DNA of 64,000 bases from Paranoxybacillus vitaminiphilus (lineage in GTDB: Bacteria > Bacillota > Bacilli > Bacillales > Anoxybacillaceae): assembly GCF_003259935.1 (NCBI RefSeq), contig NZ_QLMH01000004.1:1-64000 (forward strand), written 5' to 3'. Position numbers and translations under genes: made by a program. Of the stretch, positions 51,852 to 61,956 are shown piece after piece. Each line of letters begins with the position of its first letter. The first letter of the stretch is position 1. The notes beneath the pieces were generated by a model. The model was not told the origin of the DNA. It saw only the letters and a list, made by a program, of their open reading frames with translations, and did not search any database.

Positions 51852-53072
51852 CTAAAGTTTGTTAAACAAATAGAAATATTTTTGGGTACAGATTTTTCTT
51901 TCATAATTTTTTTCAAAAATGATTCTCGCTTTTTTTCCCATCTCAAATTTCAACTTTTCACTCGAATAAAGAGCTAAAATTGACTCCCTTAAGTGGTTTA
52001 TATTATTTTGGTCAACTCTAAAACCAATCTGTTGTTGTTCAACTAATAAACCCACATCTGTTTTGTTGCTCATAATTGCAATAATAGGTCTACCGGAAGC
52101 CAAATAAGAGTAAGTCTTACTTGGTACTCCGAGCCCTTCTGCTTCCTCTTCAAGAGTCACAATATGACAATCAGCGGAACTTAATAGATAAGGATAGTCT
52201 TGCTCAGATTGATAACTCCAAAACTTAACGTTTTGTAAATTATATTCTTTTACCATATTAATTAGCTTTTCTTTCTTTCCACCTTCTCCAACAAATAAAA
52301 ATACAATATCTTTATATCCTTCTAACAGTTTTGCTGTTTCGATAATCATCTCTAGATTTTGAAATAGACCGATATTACCGGAATAAAGTACAACAAATTT
52401 ATTATCTAATCCATACTTCTCTGAATAGTGATTCTGCTTAGGATAAACTTTAATAACATTTTTATCAGCCCAATTCGGTATTACTTCTATTTTGAATTCA
52501 TCAACATCTTTATTATCCTTTAGGTATTGTTTCATGTCCTCGCCTAAAACAATTACTCTTTTGGCATATCGAAAAAATTTATCATTCAAAAAATCCATTG
52601 TTTTAGCCATTATGCTGTTAGGTTTTATCACTTTTAAAGAAATGGCAATATCCGGATATAAATCATGAATTAAATAACAAAAATTATTTTTATATAACTT
52701 AGAACTAACATACCCTGCAATAGGAAGTAACGGAGGATTTGATACAACTAGCACATTTTTATAGTTTTTTAGCTTATAAAATCTTAATAAAACTGATAAA
52801 GTAAAAGAGAAATAGTTCAGTAATCTCCCGATTTTATTTTTTTTATCTAATTTTAGAGATGGAATCCGTTCAATATATACGTCATTGTAAACACTTTTTT
52901 TTTCAATATCATTTCTACTCTTTTGCTTTTGATGGTAGGAAGGCATTCCTGTTAAAACATCGACACTTAATCCTAAAGAAGCTAAATCTTCCGCCAATTG
53001 GGTTAACAGCTTCCCTGTAGACGCAATATCAGGATAATAAAACTCCGTAAGAATTAATAAATCTTTTTTCAA
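51852..53072 (-). CDS. Glycosyltransferase family 4 (WbuB-like)
   Basis: A 406-residue GT-B transferase. It opens LLILTEFYYPDIASTGKLL, the WbuB-like start with a flexible acceptor loop, and has the C-terminal EEEAEGLGVPSKTYSYLASG motif for the nucleotide sugar. No membrane segment except a hydrophobic patch (LNYFSFTLSVLLRFY) near residue 90 that may touch the membrane. Relatives add N-acetylated sugars in O-antigen synthesis; donor unknown here. First of the A/T-rich genes seen from the left. Confidence 0.85.
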   Translation of the reverse strand: MKKDLLILTEFYYPDIASTGKLLTQLAEDLASLGLSVDVLTGMPSYHQKQKSRNDIEKKSVYNDVYIERIPSLKLDKKNKIGRLLNYFSFTLSVLLRFYKLKNYKNVLVVSNPPLLPIAGYVSSKLYKNNFCYLIHDLYPDIAISLKVIKPNSIMAKTMDFLNDKFFRYAKRVIVLGEDMKQYLKDNKDVDEFKIEVIPNWADKNVIKVYPKQNHYSEKYGLDNKFVVLYSGNIGLFQNLEMIIETAKLLEGYKDIVFLFVGEGGKKEKLINMVKEYNLQNVKFWSYQSEQDYPYLLSSADCHIVTLEEEAEGLGVPSKTYSYLASGRPIIAIMSNKTDVGLLVEQQQIGFRVDQNNINHLRESILALYSSEKLKFEMGKKARIIFEKNYERKICTQKYFYLFNKL

Positions 53073-53098
53073 ATTTATTCACACCAATCTATTCAATC

Positions 53099-54238
53099 TT
53101 ATGAATTATAGACGTCATTAAAAAGTGCTAAATATTCGTAGGCAATCTTTTCGTTGGAATATTTCCCCTTTACTAATTTAGAATATTCCATTAAATCTGC
53201 TGGATCAGGTGCACACTCAAGAATCTCTTTGATTTTTTCATATAGCTGTTGATCGCTAAAAGGGTCATCATAATAATAGGCTTTATTTAAAGTTACTTCT
53301 GGCAAAGAAGCACATTTAGTAGTAATCGTTGGAATTTTTTTATACATTGCCTCAACCGGAGGCATTCCAAACCCTTCGAAAATAGAAGTGGAAACATAAA
53401 TTTTGGCATTACTATATAAAGCAGACAACTCTTCATTTGTAACAAATCCGGGAATAATTACATTTCCTTCTATTCCCAGGTTCCGAATCATTTCTTCAAT
53501 GGTTTGAGTAGACTTGCCTTTTACACCCACTAGAACAAGCTTTATATCTGGATAATCCCCTTTTAGATGAGAAAAAGCCTTTACCAGTGTTGGTAAATTT
53601 TTATGTGGTAATAATGAAGCAACAGATAAAATATAGCTATTTTTTTTCAATTTCAACCGTTGAAACAAAGCATTGGTTTCACTGGTTACATCTAAGCTAT
53701 CAAAATCAATTGGGTTATATATTACTTTTATTTTATTTGATTTTACTTCTGGAAAATGCGTAAGTATATCTTCTTTTACAAATTGAGAAATAGCTACAAT
53801 TTTATCACTTTTTTTTACACTAATAGGATAAAAAGTATTGAATACAAGCTTTTGAAGTAAAGAAAAGTATTGAGGATAATGCTTATACTGCAAATCATGT
53901 ATATTAGAAATTATTTTTGTTCCCTTAACCTTGGTAATTGTACGTATATACGTTGGAAAAAACATAATATCTAAATTATAATTTTTTATTAACTTAGGAA
54001 GTTTAGTGTTTGTAAAAAAAACTCTCTTAAATCGATTTTGTCCATCCAGTTTACACACTACTTTATTGAAATTCTCTTTAGAAAAGTGAAAAGTTTCTTG
54101 GTTCGTTTCAGTTGTAAAAATATAGTATTGATTTTCTTGATCTATATCTTCTAGACCTTTGAGTAAATTCCTTAAATAACTCTCTGTGCCGCCAACTTTT
54201 CCGGGTCTTATATACAAGGCATCTATACCAATTCTCAT
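53099..54238 (-). CDS. Glycosyltransferase family 4
   Basis: A 379-residue GT4 protein: IDALYIRPGKVGGTESYLRN at the start, SVASLLPHKNLPTLVKAF for donor binding and VSTSIFEGFGMPPVEAMYKK, the EGFGxxxxEA motif with both conserved acidic positions. It moves one sugar from a nucleotide donor to the growing lipid-linked unit at the inner membrane face. The start is at ATG 54238, eight bases after the polymerase gene. Confidence 0.88.
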   Translation of the reverse strand: MRIGIDALYIRPGKVGGTESYLRNLLKGLEDIDQENQYYIFTTETNQETFHFSKENFNKVVCKLDGQNRFKRVFFTNTKLPKLIKNYNLDIMFFPTYIRTITKVKGTKIISNIHDLQYKHYPQYFSLLQKLVFNTFYPISVKKSDKIVAISQFVKEDILTHFPEVKSNKIKVIYNPIDFDSLDVTSETNALFQRLKLKKNSYILSVASLLPHKNLPTLVKAFSHLKGDYPDIKLVLVGVKGKSTQTIEEMIRNLGIEGNVIIPGFVTNEELSALYSNAKIYVSTSIFEGFGMPPVEAMYKKIPTITTKCASLPEVTLNKAYYYDDPFSDQQLYEKIKEILECAPDPADLMEYSKLVKGKYSNEKIAYEYLALFNDVYNS

Positions 54239-54245
54239 TCACGAA

Positions 54246-55598
54246 CTATCCTTTCAAAGAAATATTAATAACTCTATTTTTTAACAAAACAATAGAAATA
54301 ACATGGACAATAAGAACTAATATAACAGGCAACAATAATGAATATTGGAAAATCAGTTTAACAATTGATATAGAAAAAGGATCTCTAAAAAAAGAAAAAG
54401 GAATAGCACCATTAATAAATACATATATCACTCTGTAAAAGGAATTTAATTGACCCAAATTTTTTACTATATTCAAAAGAATTACAAATACAATAATAAA
54501 ACATATTGTTCCCAAAATACCAAAGTTAATATTTAAAGAAACAAATGAATTTAGAGCCCCTAAAGGAGCATAAATATGATAACCCATATCATTAAAATCG
54601 ATTATATATTCTAATTTATTAGGAAGTAAAAATGTTGGTATTAAATTTATAAATTGACTAAATAAAGACGTTGGCAAATTAATTATAGATAAGAAATCTA
54701 ATGCTATAAATGATAATAAAGAGAAACCTGTATATAATGATTCTCCTAAAAACACATACATTATGTTTTCAAAACTAAATTCTGTGCTACCAAATCTTAA
54801 TATCCCCACTATGCTCATAAATAAGATTAATACTATTATTGAAAAGAATAATTTTCCCTTTGATAAACCACTATGGTAAGTTGTTATATAACTTAACAAC
54901 ATGAATACACTCGAGATAAAATAAAGTCTAGTACCTAATGATAATATAAACAATGATGAAATAAAATAAATAAAAAAGTATTTATTATAAAATATTTTTA
55001 AACCTAGAGATCTATTTATAAAATTTTTATCTAAATCATTTTTGGTAGTATAAATAAAGCATATCGCTAAAATTACATAACTAAGACCGATTAAAAAACC
55101 TCTATCATCAATTGAATATTCGAGAGTATAACCTGTAAAAAGTTTGTCCTTAATCTTCAGTAAATATAAAACATAAATCAAAAAAGTAAAGTATAGAAAA
55201 AAACTTAAAATTTTTCTGCTTACATATAATTCTGTTTTTGATTTATAATACTTTAAATTCTTAATCAATGATTTATTACAAAGATAATCTGAGATTAAAA
55301 ACGTAACTATGACAGCAGAACAAGTAAGCAGATAATAAACTTTATTCTCTTCCGAAATATTTTGATAGTAATTATACCATGTATTCATCATAGGATAATG
55401 ATGAAATAAATTATTTTCACCAATAGCAATAGGCAATAACCAATAGAAAATAAATCCTATTATAAATAAAAACACATGATCTAATTTTACTTTTTTAACT
55501 AATAAATATTTTTTAATTAATATATAAAAACATAATAATAAATTAATTAATAGTAATATGTTAACCATATATCTATATTCCACCCTAAAAAGAGTCAT
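54246..55598 (-). CDS. Wzy-type polysaccharide polymerase
   Basis: A 450-residue protein with roughly 11-12 membrane segments (for example INLLLCFYILIKKYLLV, LFSFIALDFLSIINL) and long loops, low sequence conservation and a high share of Ile, Phe, Leu and Tyr: the usual profile of an oligosaccharide repeat-unit polymerase. It would join repeat units outside the membrane after flipping by Wzx. The start overlaps the stop of the GT2 gene by one base. Assignment rests on topology and context rather than on motifs. Confidence 0.72.
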   Translation of the reverse strand: MTLFRVEYRYMVNILLLINLLLCFYILIKKYLLVKKVKLDHVFLFIIGFIFYWLLPIAIGENNLFHHYPMMNTWYNYYQNISEENKVYYLLTCSAVIVTFLISDYLCNKSLIKNLKYYKSKTELYVSRKILSFFLYFTFLIYVLYLLKIKDKLFTGYTLEYSIDDRGFLIGLSYVILAICFIYTTKNDLDKNFINRSLGLKIFYNKYFFIYFISSLFILSLGTRLYFISSVFMLLSYITTYHSGLSKGKLFFSIIVLILFMSIVGILRFGSTEFSFENIMYVFLGESLYTGFSLLSFIALDFLSIINLPTSLFSQFINLIPTFLLPNKLEYIIDFNDMGYHIYAPLGALNSFVSLNINFGILGTICFIIVFVILLNIVKNLGQLNSFYRVIYVFINGAIPFSFFRDPFSISIVKLIFQYSLLLPVILVLIVHVISIVLLKNRVINISLKG

Positions 55599-56452
55599 TA
55601 TTTTAAGACTATTTTGTTCCTATTAATAACTGATTTGATAATATTTACAGTACGTATCATACCCATTTTCTCTAATAATATTCTTATTGATGTAAAAAGA
55701 ATAAATTTACAATAAAGTAAAATATTGAACAATAAATTTACATTATATTGTTTTCTAATTTTATAATTTTCTTTATTTATATATAATAACCTTGTATTGG
55801 ACACTCCACCGTCTCTCATATTTGTTATAATTTTATCTAAACAATAAAAATTACATTTATTAATTACTCTAAAAATAAATTCATAATCTGCCGCAATTTT
55901 ATAATTCAGATCATAGAAGCCATATTTCTCATAAAGCTCTCTTTTCACAAACATAGTCGGCTGCCAAACAGGCATATATTTTTGGATATTTTTCCAAGGC
56001 TCTTTATCTCCTAATATCGTATAGCGTATATTCCCATCGATATCACAAATATTAATGCTTCCGTGAATTATGTCTATATTAGAATTAGAGTTAATAACAT
56101 TAACAATATCTTGAATAACATTGGAATCATAATACCAATCGTCTGAATTTAAAGTAGCAATATAATCTCCCGTAGCAATTTTAATTCCCTTATTCATAGC
56201 ATCATAAATCCCTTTATCGGGGGAACTCTCCCAAAAAGCAATCTTAGACTCATATTTCTTTATAATATTAACTGTACCGTCAGTTGATCCTCCATCAATA
56301 ATAATATATTCGATGTTAGGATAAGATTGGTTTATTACGCTTAGTATAGTTTGTTCAATCGTTTTAACACTATTATAACAAACTGTAATTACCGATATTT
56401 TTGGTAATATCATGTTACTATTTACTATCATAATTATATCATCCCATTCCAA
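55598..56452 (-). CDS. Glycosyltransferase family 2
   Basis: A GT-A transferase of up to 284 residues. The core begins PKISVITVCYNSVKTIEQTI, with DGGSTDGTVNIIKKY and YIATLNSDDWYYD (the DxD-like metal motif). A single hydrophobic stretch near the C-terminus may sit at the membrane. The start is uncertain: ATG 56431 and 56413 are in-frame alternatives to 56452, and 56431 has the better, though weak, GGGATGA site. Relatives add the first or second sugar of repeat units. Confidence 0.88.
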   Translation of the reverse strand: MEWDDIIMIVNSNMILPKISVITVCYNSVKTIEQTILSVINQSYPNIEYIIIDGGSTDGTVNIIKKYESKIAFWESSPDKGIYDAMNKGIKIATGDYIATLNSDDWYYDSNVIQDIVNVINSNSNIDIIHGSINICDIDGNIRYTILGDKEPWKNIQKYMPVWQPTMFVKRELYEKYGFYDLNYKIAADYEFIFRVINKCNFYCLDKIITNMRDGGVSNTRLLYINKENYKIRKQYNVNLLFNILLYCKFILFTSIRILLEKMGMIRTVNIIKSVINRNKIVLK

Positions 56453-56730
56453 TTTGAGCTTTTAAGAAATGTCATGTTCAGCAGATTGACTCCTTAATTT
56501 TGGACACATACTCTCTTATTTTAGGTTATTCTTCAAATTTCTCTTTTTTCTTAGGTAAGAAAGAGCAAATCCTCTTACCTTATACACGAACTTCTTTGAT
56601 CTTTAAAGACTCCGTTTTGGCTCTCTTGGAAAACTCCTGCGTTGGAAAATCAAGAATACTCGAATGAATTCTTCCTTACTTTAGTCTTAAGTGATTATTG
56701 TCTAAGCTTAAATACACATTCAGTTACCCG
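56453..56730. other. Non-coding scar within the glycan cluster
   Basis: A 278-base gap in an otherwise packed operon. The minus strand has short open stretches with protein-like look (IHSSILDFPTQEFSKRAKTE) but no start, so a gene or insertion sequence was probably lost here. The family cannot be named. Confidence 0.35.
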
Positions 56731-58011
56731 TTAAAAATAATAATTGTTATATAAGTCACTATAGACCATTCCCTTGACGCTTTGATACAAACTGTTATAT
56801 TTATAAGCTACTTTGGTCAATTGGAAATTTTTATTAACTCTCTCCTTTACATTTTGAGACAAATATACTGAATTATTCTCAGACAATAACCACAAAAGCC
56901 CCTGAGTTAAATCGCTAATGTCAAAAGGGGATGCTAAGTATCCATTATATTTGTGCTCAATCATATCTGGCATTCCCCCAATATTAAATGCCACACATGG
57001 CGTTCCACAAGCCATTGCTTCCATTACTGTATTCGGTAAGTTCTCCATAATAGATGGCGCCACAAACACATCTGCAGCAGAATATACAATACTTAAAGTT
57101 AAATCATCGTGTATTCTTCCTAAATAATTAACCTTAAATCCTAAATTTGGTTTTTCTTTCGGTTCTGATGCTCCAAATACAATTAATTCAATATCATCAG
57201 TATTAGATAAAGTAGCTAATTTTTGTAAAGCAGGTTGAAGAAATTGAAATCCTTTATTAGGGTCACTTATACTATTCATAGCTCCAAAAAGTATATACTT
57301 TTTATCGTTAGATAATCCTAATACGTTTCTTGCAAATGCTTTATCTATTGGTTTAAATTTATTTGTATCAATTCCATTAGGAATAACTTCTATACGAAAA
57401 TTTTTAAATAATGAACTTCTTTTTGCACAGTCTGCTAGCCACCTACTAGGTGTAACTATTGTTAAATTAGCATTTTGAAAAGATTTAAATTTTCTTTTCC
57501 ATATCTTATAACTAAGATCTTTTCCAGATTTTGATTGTAAATGAGGACATTGGCCACAATTATTTTCATACTTTTTACATTCATATGGTATGTGGCAACC
57601 ACCTGTAAATGGCCAAGAATCATGCAAAGTCCAAATAATAGGCTGTTTTATATATGGTATTAAGCTTATAGGAAAGAATCCCCCGTTTATCCAATGAAGA
57701 TGAACTATATCGGGATTAAAAGAATTTATTTTATCAATTAACGATTTGTTAGGTAGCAAGGAATTACTCCATGGTGTTTTATTTCGATTTTTATAACGAT
57801 ATAGTGGCAATAAATCTAAATATGGACGAATTTTCGAAAAAACTTTATCTATTTTATTTTCAGGTCCAAATACGGTATAATCATCACTATATTTAACTTG
57901 AACTAACATTTTCGAGTCAAGACCAATTTGCTGTAAACCTTTATGCAATCTATAGGCGGCACGAGCAGCACCGCCTTCAATATCAAAAGTATTAACTAAT
58001 AAAGGTTTCAT
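56731..58011 (-). CDS. Glycosyltransferase family 4, N-terminal 'GGAARAAYRLH' type
   Basis: A 426-residue GT4 protein. It opens KPLLVNTFDIEGGAARAAYR, typical of a subgroup in capsule clusters, and has a cysteine group (CHIPYECKKYENNCGQCPH, about 138-156) that may bind zinc. The donor-binding C-terminal half has SIMENLPNTVMEAMACGTPC, the ExxPNxxxEA motif, and the expected GAMNSISDPNKGFQFL. It lies at the end of a two-gene overlap with the next transferase (ATGA). Confidence 0.85.
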   Translation of the reverse strand: MKPLLVNTFDIEGGAARAAYRLHKGLQQIGLDSKMLVQVKYSDDYTVFGPENKIDKVFSKIRPYLDLLPLYRYKNRNKTPWSNSLLPNKSLIDKINSFNPDIVHLHWINGGFFPISLIPYIKQPIIWTLHDSWPFTGGCHIPYECKKYENNCGQCPHLQSKSGKDLSYKIWKRKFKSFQNANLTIVTPSRWLADCAKRSSLFKNFRIEVIPNGIDTNKFKPIDKAFARNVLGLSNDKKYILFGAMNSISDPNKGFQFLQPALQKLATLSNTDDIELIVFGASEPKEKPNLGFKVNYLGRIHDDLTLSIVYSAADVFVAPSIMENLPNTVMEAMACGTPCVAFNIGGMPDMIEHKYNGYLASPFDISDLTQGLLWLLSENNSVYLSQNVKERVNKNFQLTKVAYKYNSLYQSVKGMVYSDLYNNYYF

Positions 58012-59174
58012 TTTTTACCTCTCATTTCTAATACTGCTTCTATATATTTACGATATTTTTCTGCTATAACAGGTAACGAATAATAATTTTGAACATATTT
58101 TCTGCCATTGATACGCAATTGTTCATACAAATCCTGATTATATAATAAAGTTTCTAAAGCTTTAGTGATGCCAATAATATCACGCTCTTCTACAAATATA
58201 GCTACATCTTTCTCTCTTATTAAATAAGGAATCCCACCTGTTCTAGAGGTAATTACAGGTAACCCACAGGCCATAGCTTCTACATTTACTACACCAAAAA
58301 ATTCTTCCCAACTAGATATAGAGACAGGATGTCCTATGAAAATATCTGCCTGCCTATATAAATCAGGTAGCTGGGAATGCGGTACAGGGTCAATAAACTG
58401 AACATTCTCTTCTATCCCTTCTTCTTTAACTAACCTCTCTAAAAAACTTTTGGCTTCTCCTCTTCCGACAATCTTTAAAAGAATATTTTTGTTATTCTTA
58501 ATAAGAGGTGCTGCAGCTTGGATAATGTAATGTACACCTTTTTCCATTACTAATCTAGCTACACATATGATTGTCTTAGTTGAATTAGAATTTCTTTTTT
58601 CAGCCGGATAGAATTTCTCTGTATCTACCGGATGTCCTAAAACTACAAATTGTGAAGATATAGACTCACTAGATAATCCGATATCCCTAAATCTCTCCGC
58701 TGTTTTAGGAACAGTAATCCATATAATTTGAGAATATTGTAATGCCCACTTGGCAAATGGTTTTTGCAATTTCCACGACAATGAACGCCCCTCACCCATT
58801 ATAGTTAGCGAAGCATCAAATGCTAAAGGTATGTTCCATTTCTTAGCCACATAAGCGGCATGGACCCCTTGTTGATAAATTGTCGGATCGCAACTTAAGA
58901 TAAAGTCAAAATCTTTTAACTGCTGAACAATATATTTATTAAATAAATATAAATTTCTGGGAATAGGGGTTCTCGGAAATGTCTTTCTTGATTTAAAAGG
59001 GATCGTAACTGTCTCTAATTCTTCGTCAACGAATTTATCTCTTTCATCTTTAAATATAACAAACTTCCACCCATATTTTTTTTGTAGATATTTATAAATA
59101 AGAGCCTGAGCTTCAAAAGCTGTTCCATTTGCTATTACACCCGGGCGAAAAGAAGCAATACGGATCTCTTTCAT
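58008..59174 (-). CDS. Glycosyltransferase family 4
   Basis: A 388-residue GT4 protein: IRIASFRPGVIANGTAFEAQ, then TIICVARLVMEKGVHYIIQA for donor binding and SWEEFFGVVNVEAMACGLPV with the EEFFGxxxxEAMACG motif. It is soluble or peripheral. Its stop overlaps the next gene's start by four bases, indicating coupled translation. Confidence 0.88.
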   Translation of the reverse strand: MKEIRIASFRPGVIANGTAFEAQALIYKYLQKKYGWKFVIFKDERDKFVDEELETVTIPFKSRKTFPRTPIPRNLYLFNKYIVQQLKDFDFILSCDPTIYQQGVHAAYVAKKWNIPLAFDASLTIMGEGRSLSWKLQKPFAKWALQYSQIIWITVPKTAERFRDIGLSSESISSQFVVLGHPVDTEKFYPAEKRNSNSTKTIICVARLVMEKGVHYIIQAAAPLIKNNKNILLKIVGRGEAKSFLERLVKEEGIEENVQFIDPVPHSQLPDLYRQADIFIGHPVSISSWEEFFGVVNVEAMACGLPVITSRTGGIPYLIREKDVAIFVEERDIIGITKALETLLYNQDLYEQLRINGRKYVQNYYSLPVIAEKYRKYIEAVLEMRGKK

Positions 59175-59211
59175 AACTAACTTTTCTCCTATATAAAGAA
59201 TAGGTTTGAAA

Positions 59212-60579
59212 TTAATTTTTATAAAAATGATTTCTTTTCTCTAGTAGCTGTTCAATAGGCTTCAATGTAAGATAAGCACAATAGGCAGTAAGAATCGTAT
59301 CCCTTATTCCACTTCTTCTTAAAGCCCCTCCTAGCTTCTTTACATTTAATAATTTACGGATTAATTTTTTTGAGGAGGATATATATATTACATTTTTATT
59401 AATCCAATCAACATAGGATGGATTGATAACTTCTCTCAAAAGTTCAACATTTAAAGGTTTTAATTTGGATATTAACATAGCCTGATAATTTAATGAATTT
59501 GTTTTATTAACTTTAAGATCTAACTCTTCTAGATTAAGTGAATACTTTTTGAAAAAATCTGATTGCCAAGCTCTATTCACTTTTCTCTTTAAAGGAATAG
59601 TATGCATTGACAATGCTATATTTATATCAATAAATGGAGACCATGGATTAAATCCATAATATCTTGGTATCCGTAATAAGTAAGACAATAATATGATTTT
59701 AAGTCTCATACTTTCTATGACTTTCCAATAAGGGTCTTTCAATTTGAATTTGTTAATTTCGAGATATTTTTCTTTTAAATAATTATTAGATTTTAAATAG
59801 CTTTGTTTAGGGTCAGCATTCATACCATGGGTATATCCTAATTTATTCAGGGTATTCAAATTAATATCCGGTATATTTACATTTCCTGCCCAAGCATCTC
59901 CTATAATTCCACTTAAAAAAGGATTTCCACCACTTACTTCTTTTAAAATTTTTGAATAAAATTCCATATGGTACATACCGTGTGCATGCGTAGAAACACC
60001 GTACAATTGATACCACTCATCTAGATAATTATGGAAATGCCCTAATTTTATTTGTTTCCATTTAGTATTAAGTATTTCCGAGATTTTTTTCGCATACACT
60101 ACTTCAAACGAATCATCCTGGTTATCGGATATACCATAGGTAAATGATTTAATTCTTGATTTGTCTTTAATCATTATATTTAATATCCTGGAATCATAAC
60201 CACCGCTAGTTGGAATAATAATCTCACCTTTAACACTATTTTCCCATTTTTGAATTTCAGCTTCTAATCTCTCTAGGACGTCTATTTCACTTGTAGTTTT
60301 CCCATACCAATTTTCTGCAGGATCTTTTAAGTATTTTATATGAATTTTATTATTGTCATCTATGATTAATCGAGTTGAGTATCTTAAAAATTTAACATTT
60401 TTAATTGGAGTTTGTTCGAAAACAGAATATCCAAATTCTAAATAATTATTAAATCCTTCTGGATCAAATTCTAAATTATTATAGTCAATTACCTCATTTA
60501 TATTTTCACTAACTTTCCCTGTTTTTTCATTATAAAAGATTGGTTTAGAACCTAACCAATCTGTTTCAAACTGTTTCAT
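59212..60579 (-). CDS. Asparagine-synthetase-like ATP-pyrophosphatase domain protein
   Basis: A 455-residue protein. The C-terminal two thirds match the synthetase domain of asparagine synthetases: IIIPTSGGYDSRILNIM with the PP-loop SGGYDS (125-130) and FTYGISDNQDDSFEVVYAKK. The N-terminal part is like the glutaminase domain in outline but does not start with Met-Cys, so the glutamine-hydrolysing cysteine is missing; it may use free ammonia or another amine. In a glycan cluster such proteins probably amidate a uronic acid, and UDP-glucuronate is made here by Ugd. That use is inferred. Confidence 0.75.
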   Translation of the reverse strand: MKQFETDWLGSKPIFYNEKTGKVSENINEVIDYNNLEFDPEGFNNYLEFGYSVFEQTPIKNVKFLRYSTRLIIDDNNKIHIKYLKDPAENWYGKTTSEIDVLERLEAEIQKWENSVKGEIIIPTSGGYDSRILNIMIKDKSRIKSFTYGISDNQDDSFEVVYAKKISEILNTKWKQIKLGHFHNYLDEWYQLYGVSTHAHGMYHMEFYSKILKEVSGGNPFLSGIIGDAWAGNVNIPDINLNTLNKLGYTHGMNADPKQSYLKSNNYLKEKYLEINKFKLKDPYWKVIESMRLKIILLSYLLRIPRYYGFNPWSPFIDINIALSMHTIPLKRKVNRAWQSDFFKKYSLNLEELDLKVNKTNSLNYQAMLISKLKPLNVELLREVINPSYVDWINKNVIYISSSKKLIRKLLNVKKLGGALRRSGIRDTILTAYCAYLTLKPIEQLLEKRNHFYKN

Positions 60580-60582
60580 CGT

Positions 60583-61914
60583 TTATTTACCCCACAAGAA
60601 TGATTTTAAGATCATCTTTGACGAAAGCCTTGTTTCTTTAAAAAAACTAGGAGCTACAATGGCAACTACAAATTGGCTAATTAACGTACTTACTGCAGCT
60701 CCATATATACCGTATTTAGGTATTGTAATTAAATTTAGTACTATGTTAACTATACATCCAATAAGAGTGTACCAATAGCTGTATCTTTGGAGATTCTCAG
60801 CTTGTATCCAATTTCCCCTTGCTACCCCTTGAAAAACAAAAATGCCGGCCCATACGCTAATCGATAATACAAATGAAGATTTTGAATAGCCTTCTCCATA
60901 TAGTAGCAATATGATTTGTTTTGAAAATATAGTAATAACAACTGCAATTAATATCCCTAACCATGTCATAAGGTTATATAATTGCTGTAATCTTTTTAAA
61001 TAAAGTGATAAGTTCTGTTTCCTTAATTTAATTATAACAGGAAAGGTAGAGGCTACAATTGATGTTGGAATAAAATACCACATTTCAACAAGCTTTACAG
61101 CTGCAGTATAAAGCCCATTTTCTCTATCTCCTAGCATATTTCCAATCATTACTTGATCTATTCTCATATATAAAGTAACGGCAAGACCAGATAATATTAA
61201 TGGCCAACTATCTTTTAAAAGACTAATGGCAACAGATTTTTTAAATTTCCACCTCGATATGGAATTGCCTTTGATTTTAAAAGCAGCAATAAGAAATAAA
61301 GCTCCTAACAATACTTCTAATAATCCTGCTATGGCAAAAGCCATTAAATTAGCTTTAAACAAAATTAATACTACCTTAAATAAAGATATAATAGTAAAGC
61401 TTAATCCTTTAGCTATGACAGTATATTTTGACTGAATTTGCGATTGAAACCAAAAATCTATAACATCAAAAGATTGAAAAACAACCCCTAATGAAACAAA
61501 GAATATCAACCAAATTCGTAAGTAATTTTCGCTAAAGTCACCAATTATTATAGTTAAAGTTACTGATAGTATAAAAACTAATAAGCCACCTATAAACTTA
61601 AGAGCAAAAGCAGTACCTAGTAATTCTTCCTTTTTGTCAGGTTCATTTAACAAATTACGTATTACGATCCCGTCAAGCCCCAGGGTAGCAAATGCAGAAA
61701 ACAATGCTATAAATGCTTGTGCATAGTTCAATAATCCATATTGTTCGGGTCCTAAATAACGCGCAATCCATAGACCTACTAATAACCCGACACCCATTCG
61801 AAAAATTCGGTCTATAAATAACCACCCTGCATTAGAAACTATTTTCTTGATATCTGCTTTTTCCTTTAAGCTTTCAAAAATGAATTTAGGAGATAGTTTC
61901 CTTGCACTAAACAT
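60583..61914 (-). CDS. Wzx-type polysaccharide flippase
   Basis: A 443-residue membrane protein of the MATE/Wzx superfamily with about 12 membrane segments. It starts with a helical NAGWLFIDRIFRMGVGLLVG segment typical of Wzx, followed by YLGPEQYGLLNYAQAFIALF. It would move lipid-linked repeat units across the membrane for the Wzy-type polymerase. It lies three bases from the asparagine-synthetase-like gene. Confidence 0.88.
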   Translation of the reverse strand: MFSARKLSPKFIFESLKEKADIKKIVSNAGWLFIDRIFRMGVGLLVGLWIARYLGPEQYGLLNYAQAFIALFSAFATLGLDGIVIRNLLNEPDKKEELLGTAFALKFIGGLLVFILSVTLTIIIGDFSENYLRIWLIFFVSLGVVFQSFDVIDFWFQSQIQSKYTVIAKGLSFTIISLFKVVLILFKANLMAFAIAGLLEVLLGALFLIAAFKIKGNSISRWKFKKSVAISLLKDSWPLILSGLAVTLYMRIDQVMIGNMLGDRENGLYTAAVKLVEMWYFIPTSIVASTFPVIIKLRKQNLSLYLKRLQQLYNLMTWLGILIAVVITIFSKQIILLLYGEGYSKSSFVLSISVWAGIFVFQGVARGNWIQAENLQRYSYWYTLIGCIVNIVLNLITIPKYGIYGAAVSTLISQFVVAIVAPSFFKETRLSSKMILKSFLWGK

Positions 61915-61956
61915 TCTATATTTCTTCCTGTCTATTTTGTATAAATTAATTCAATT

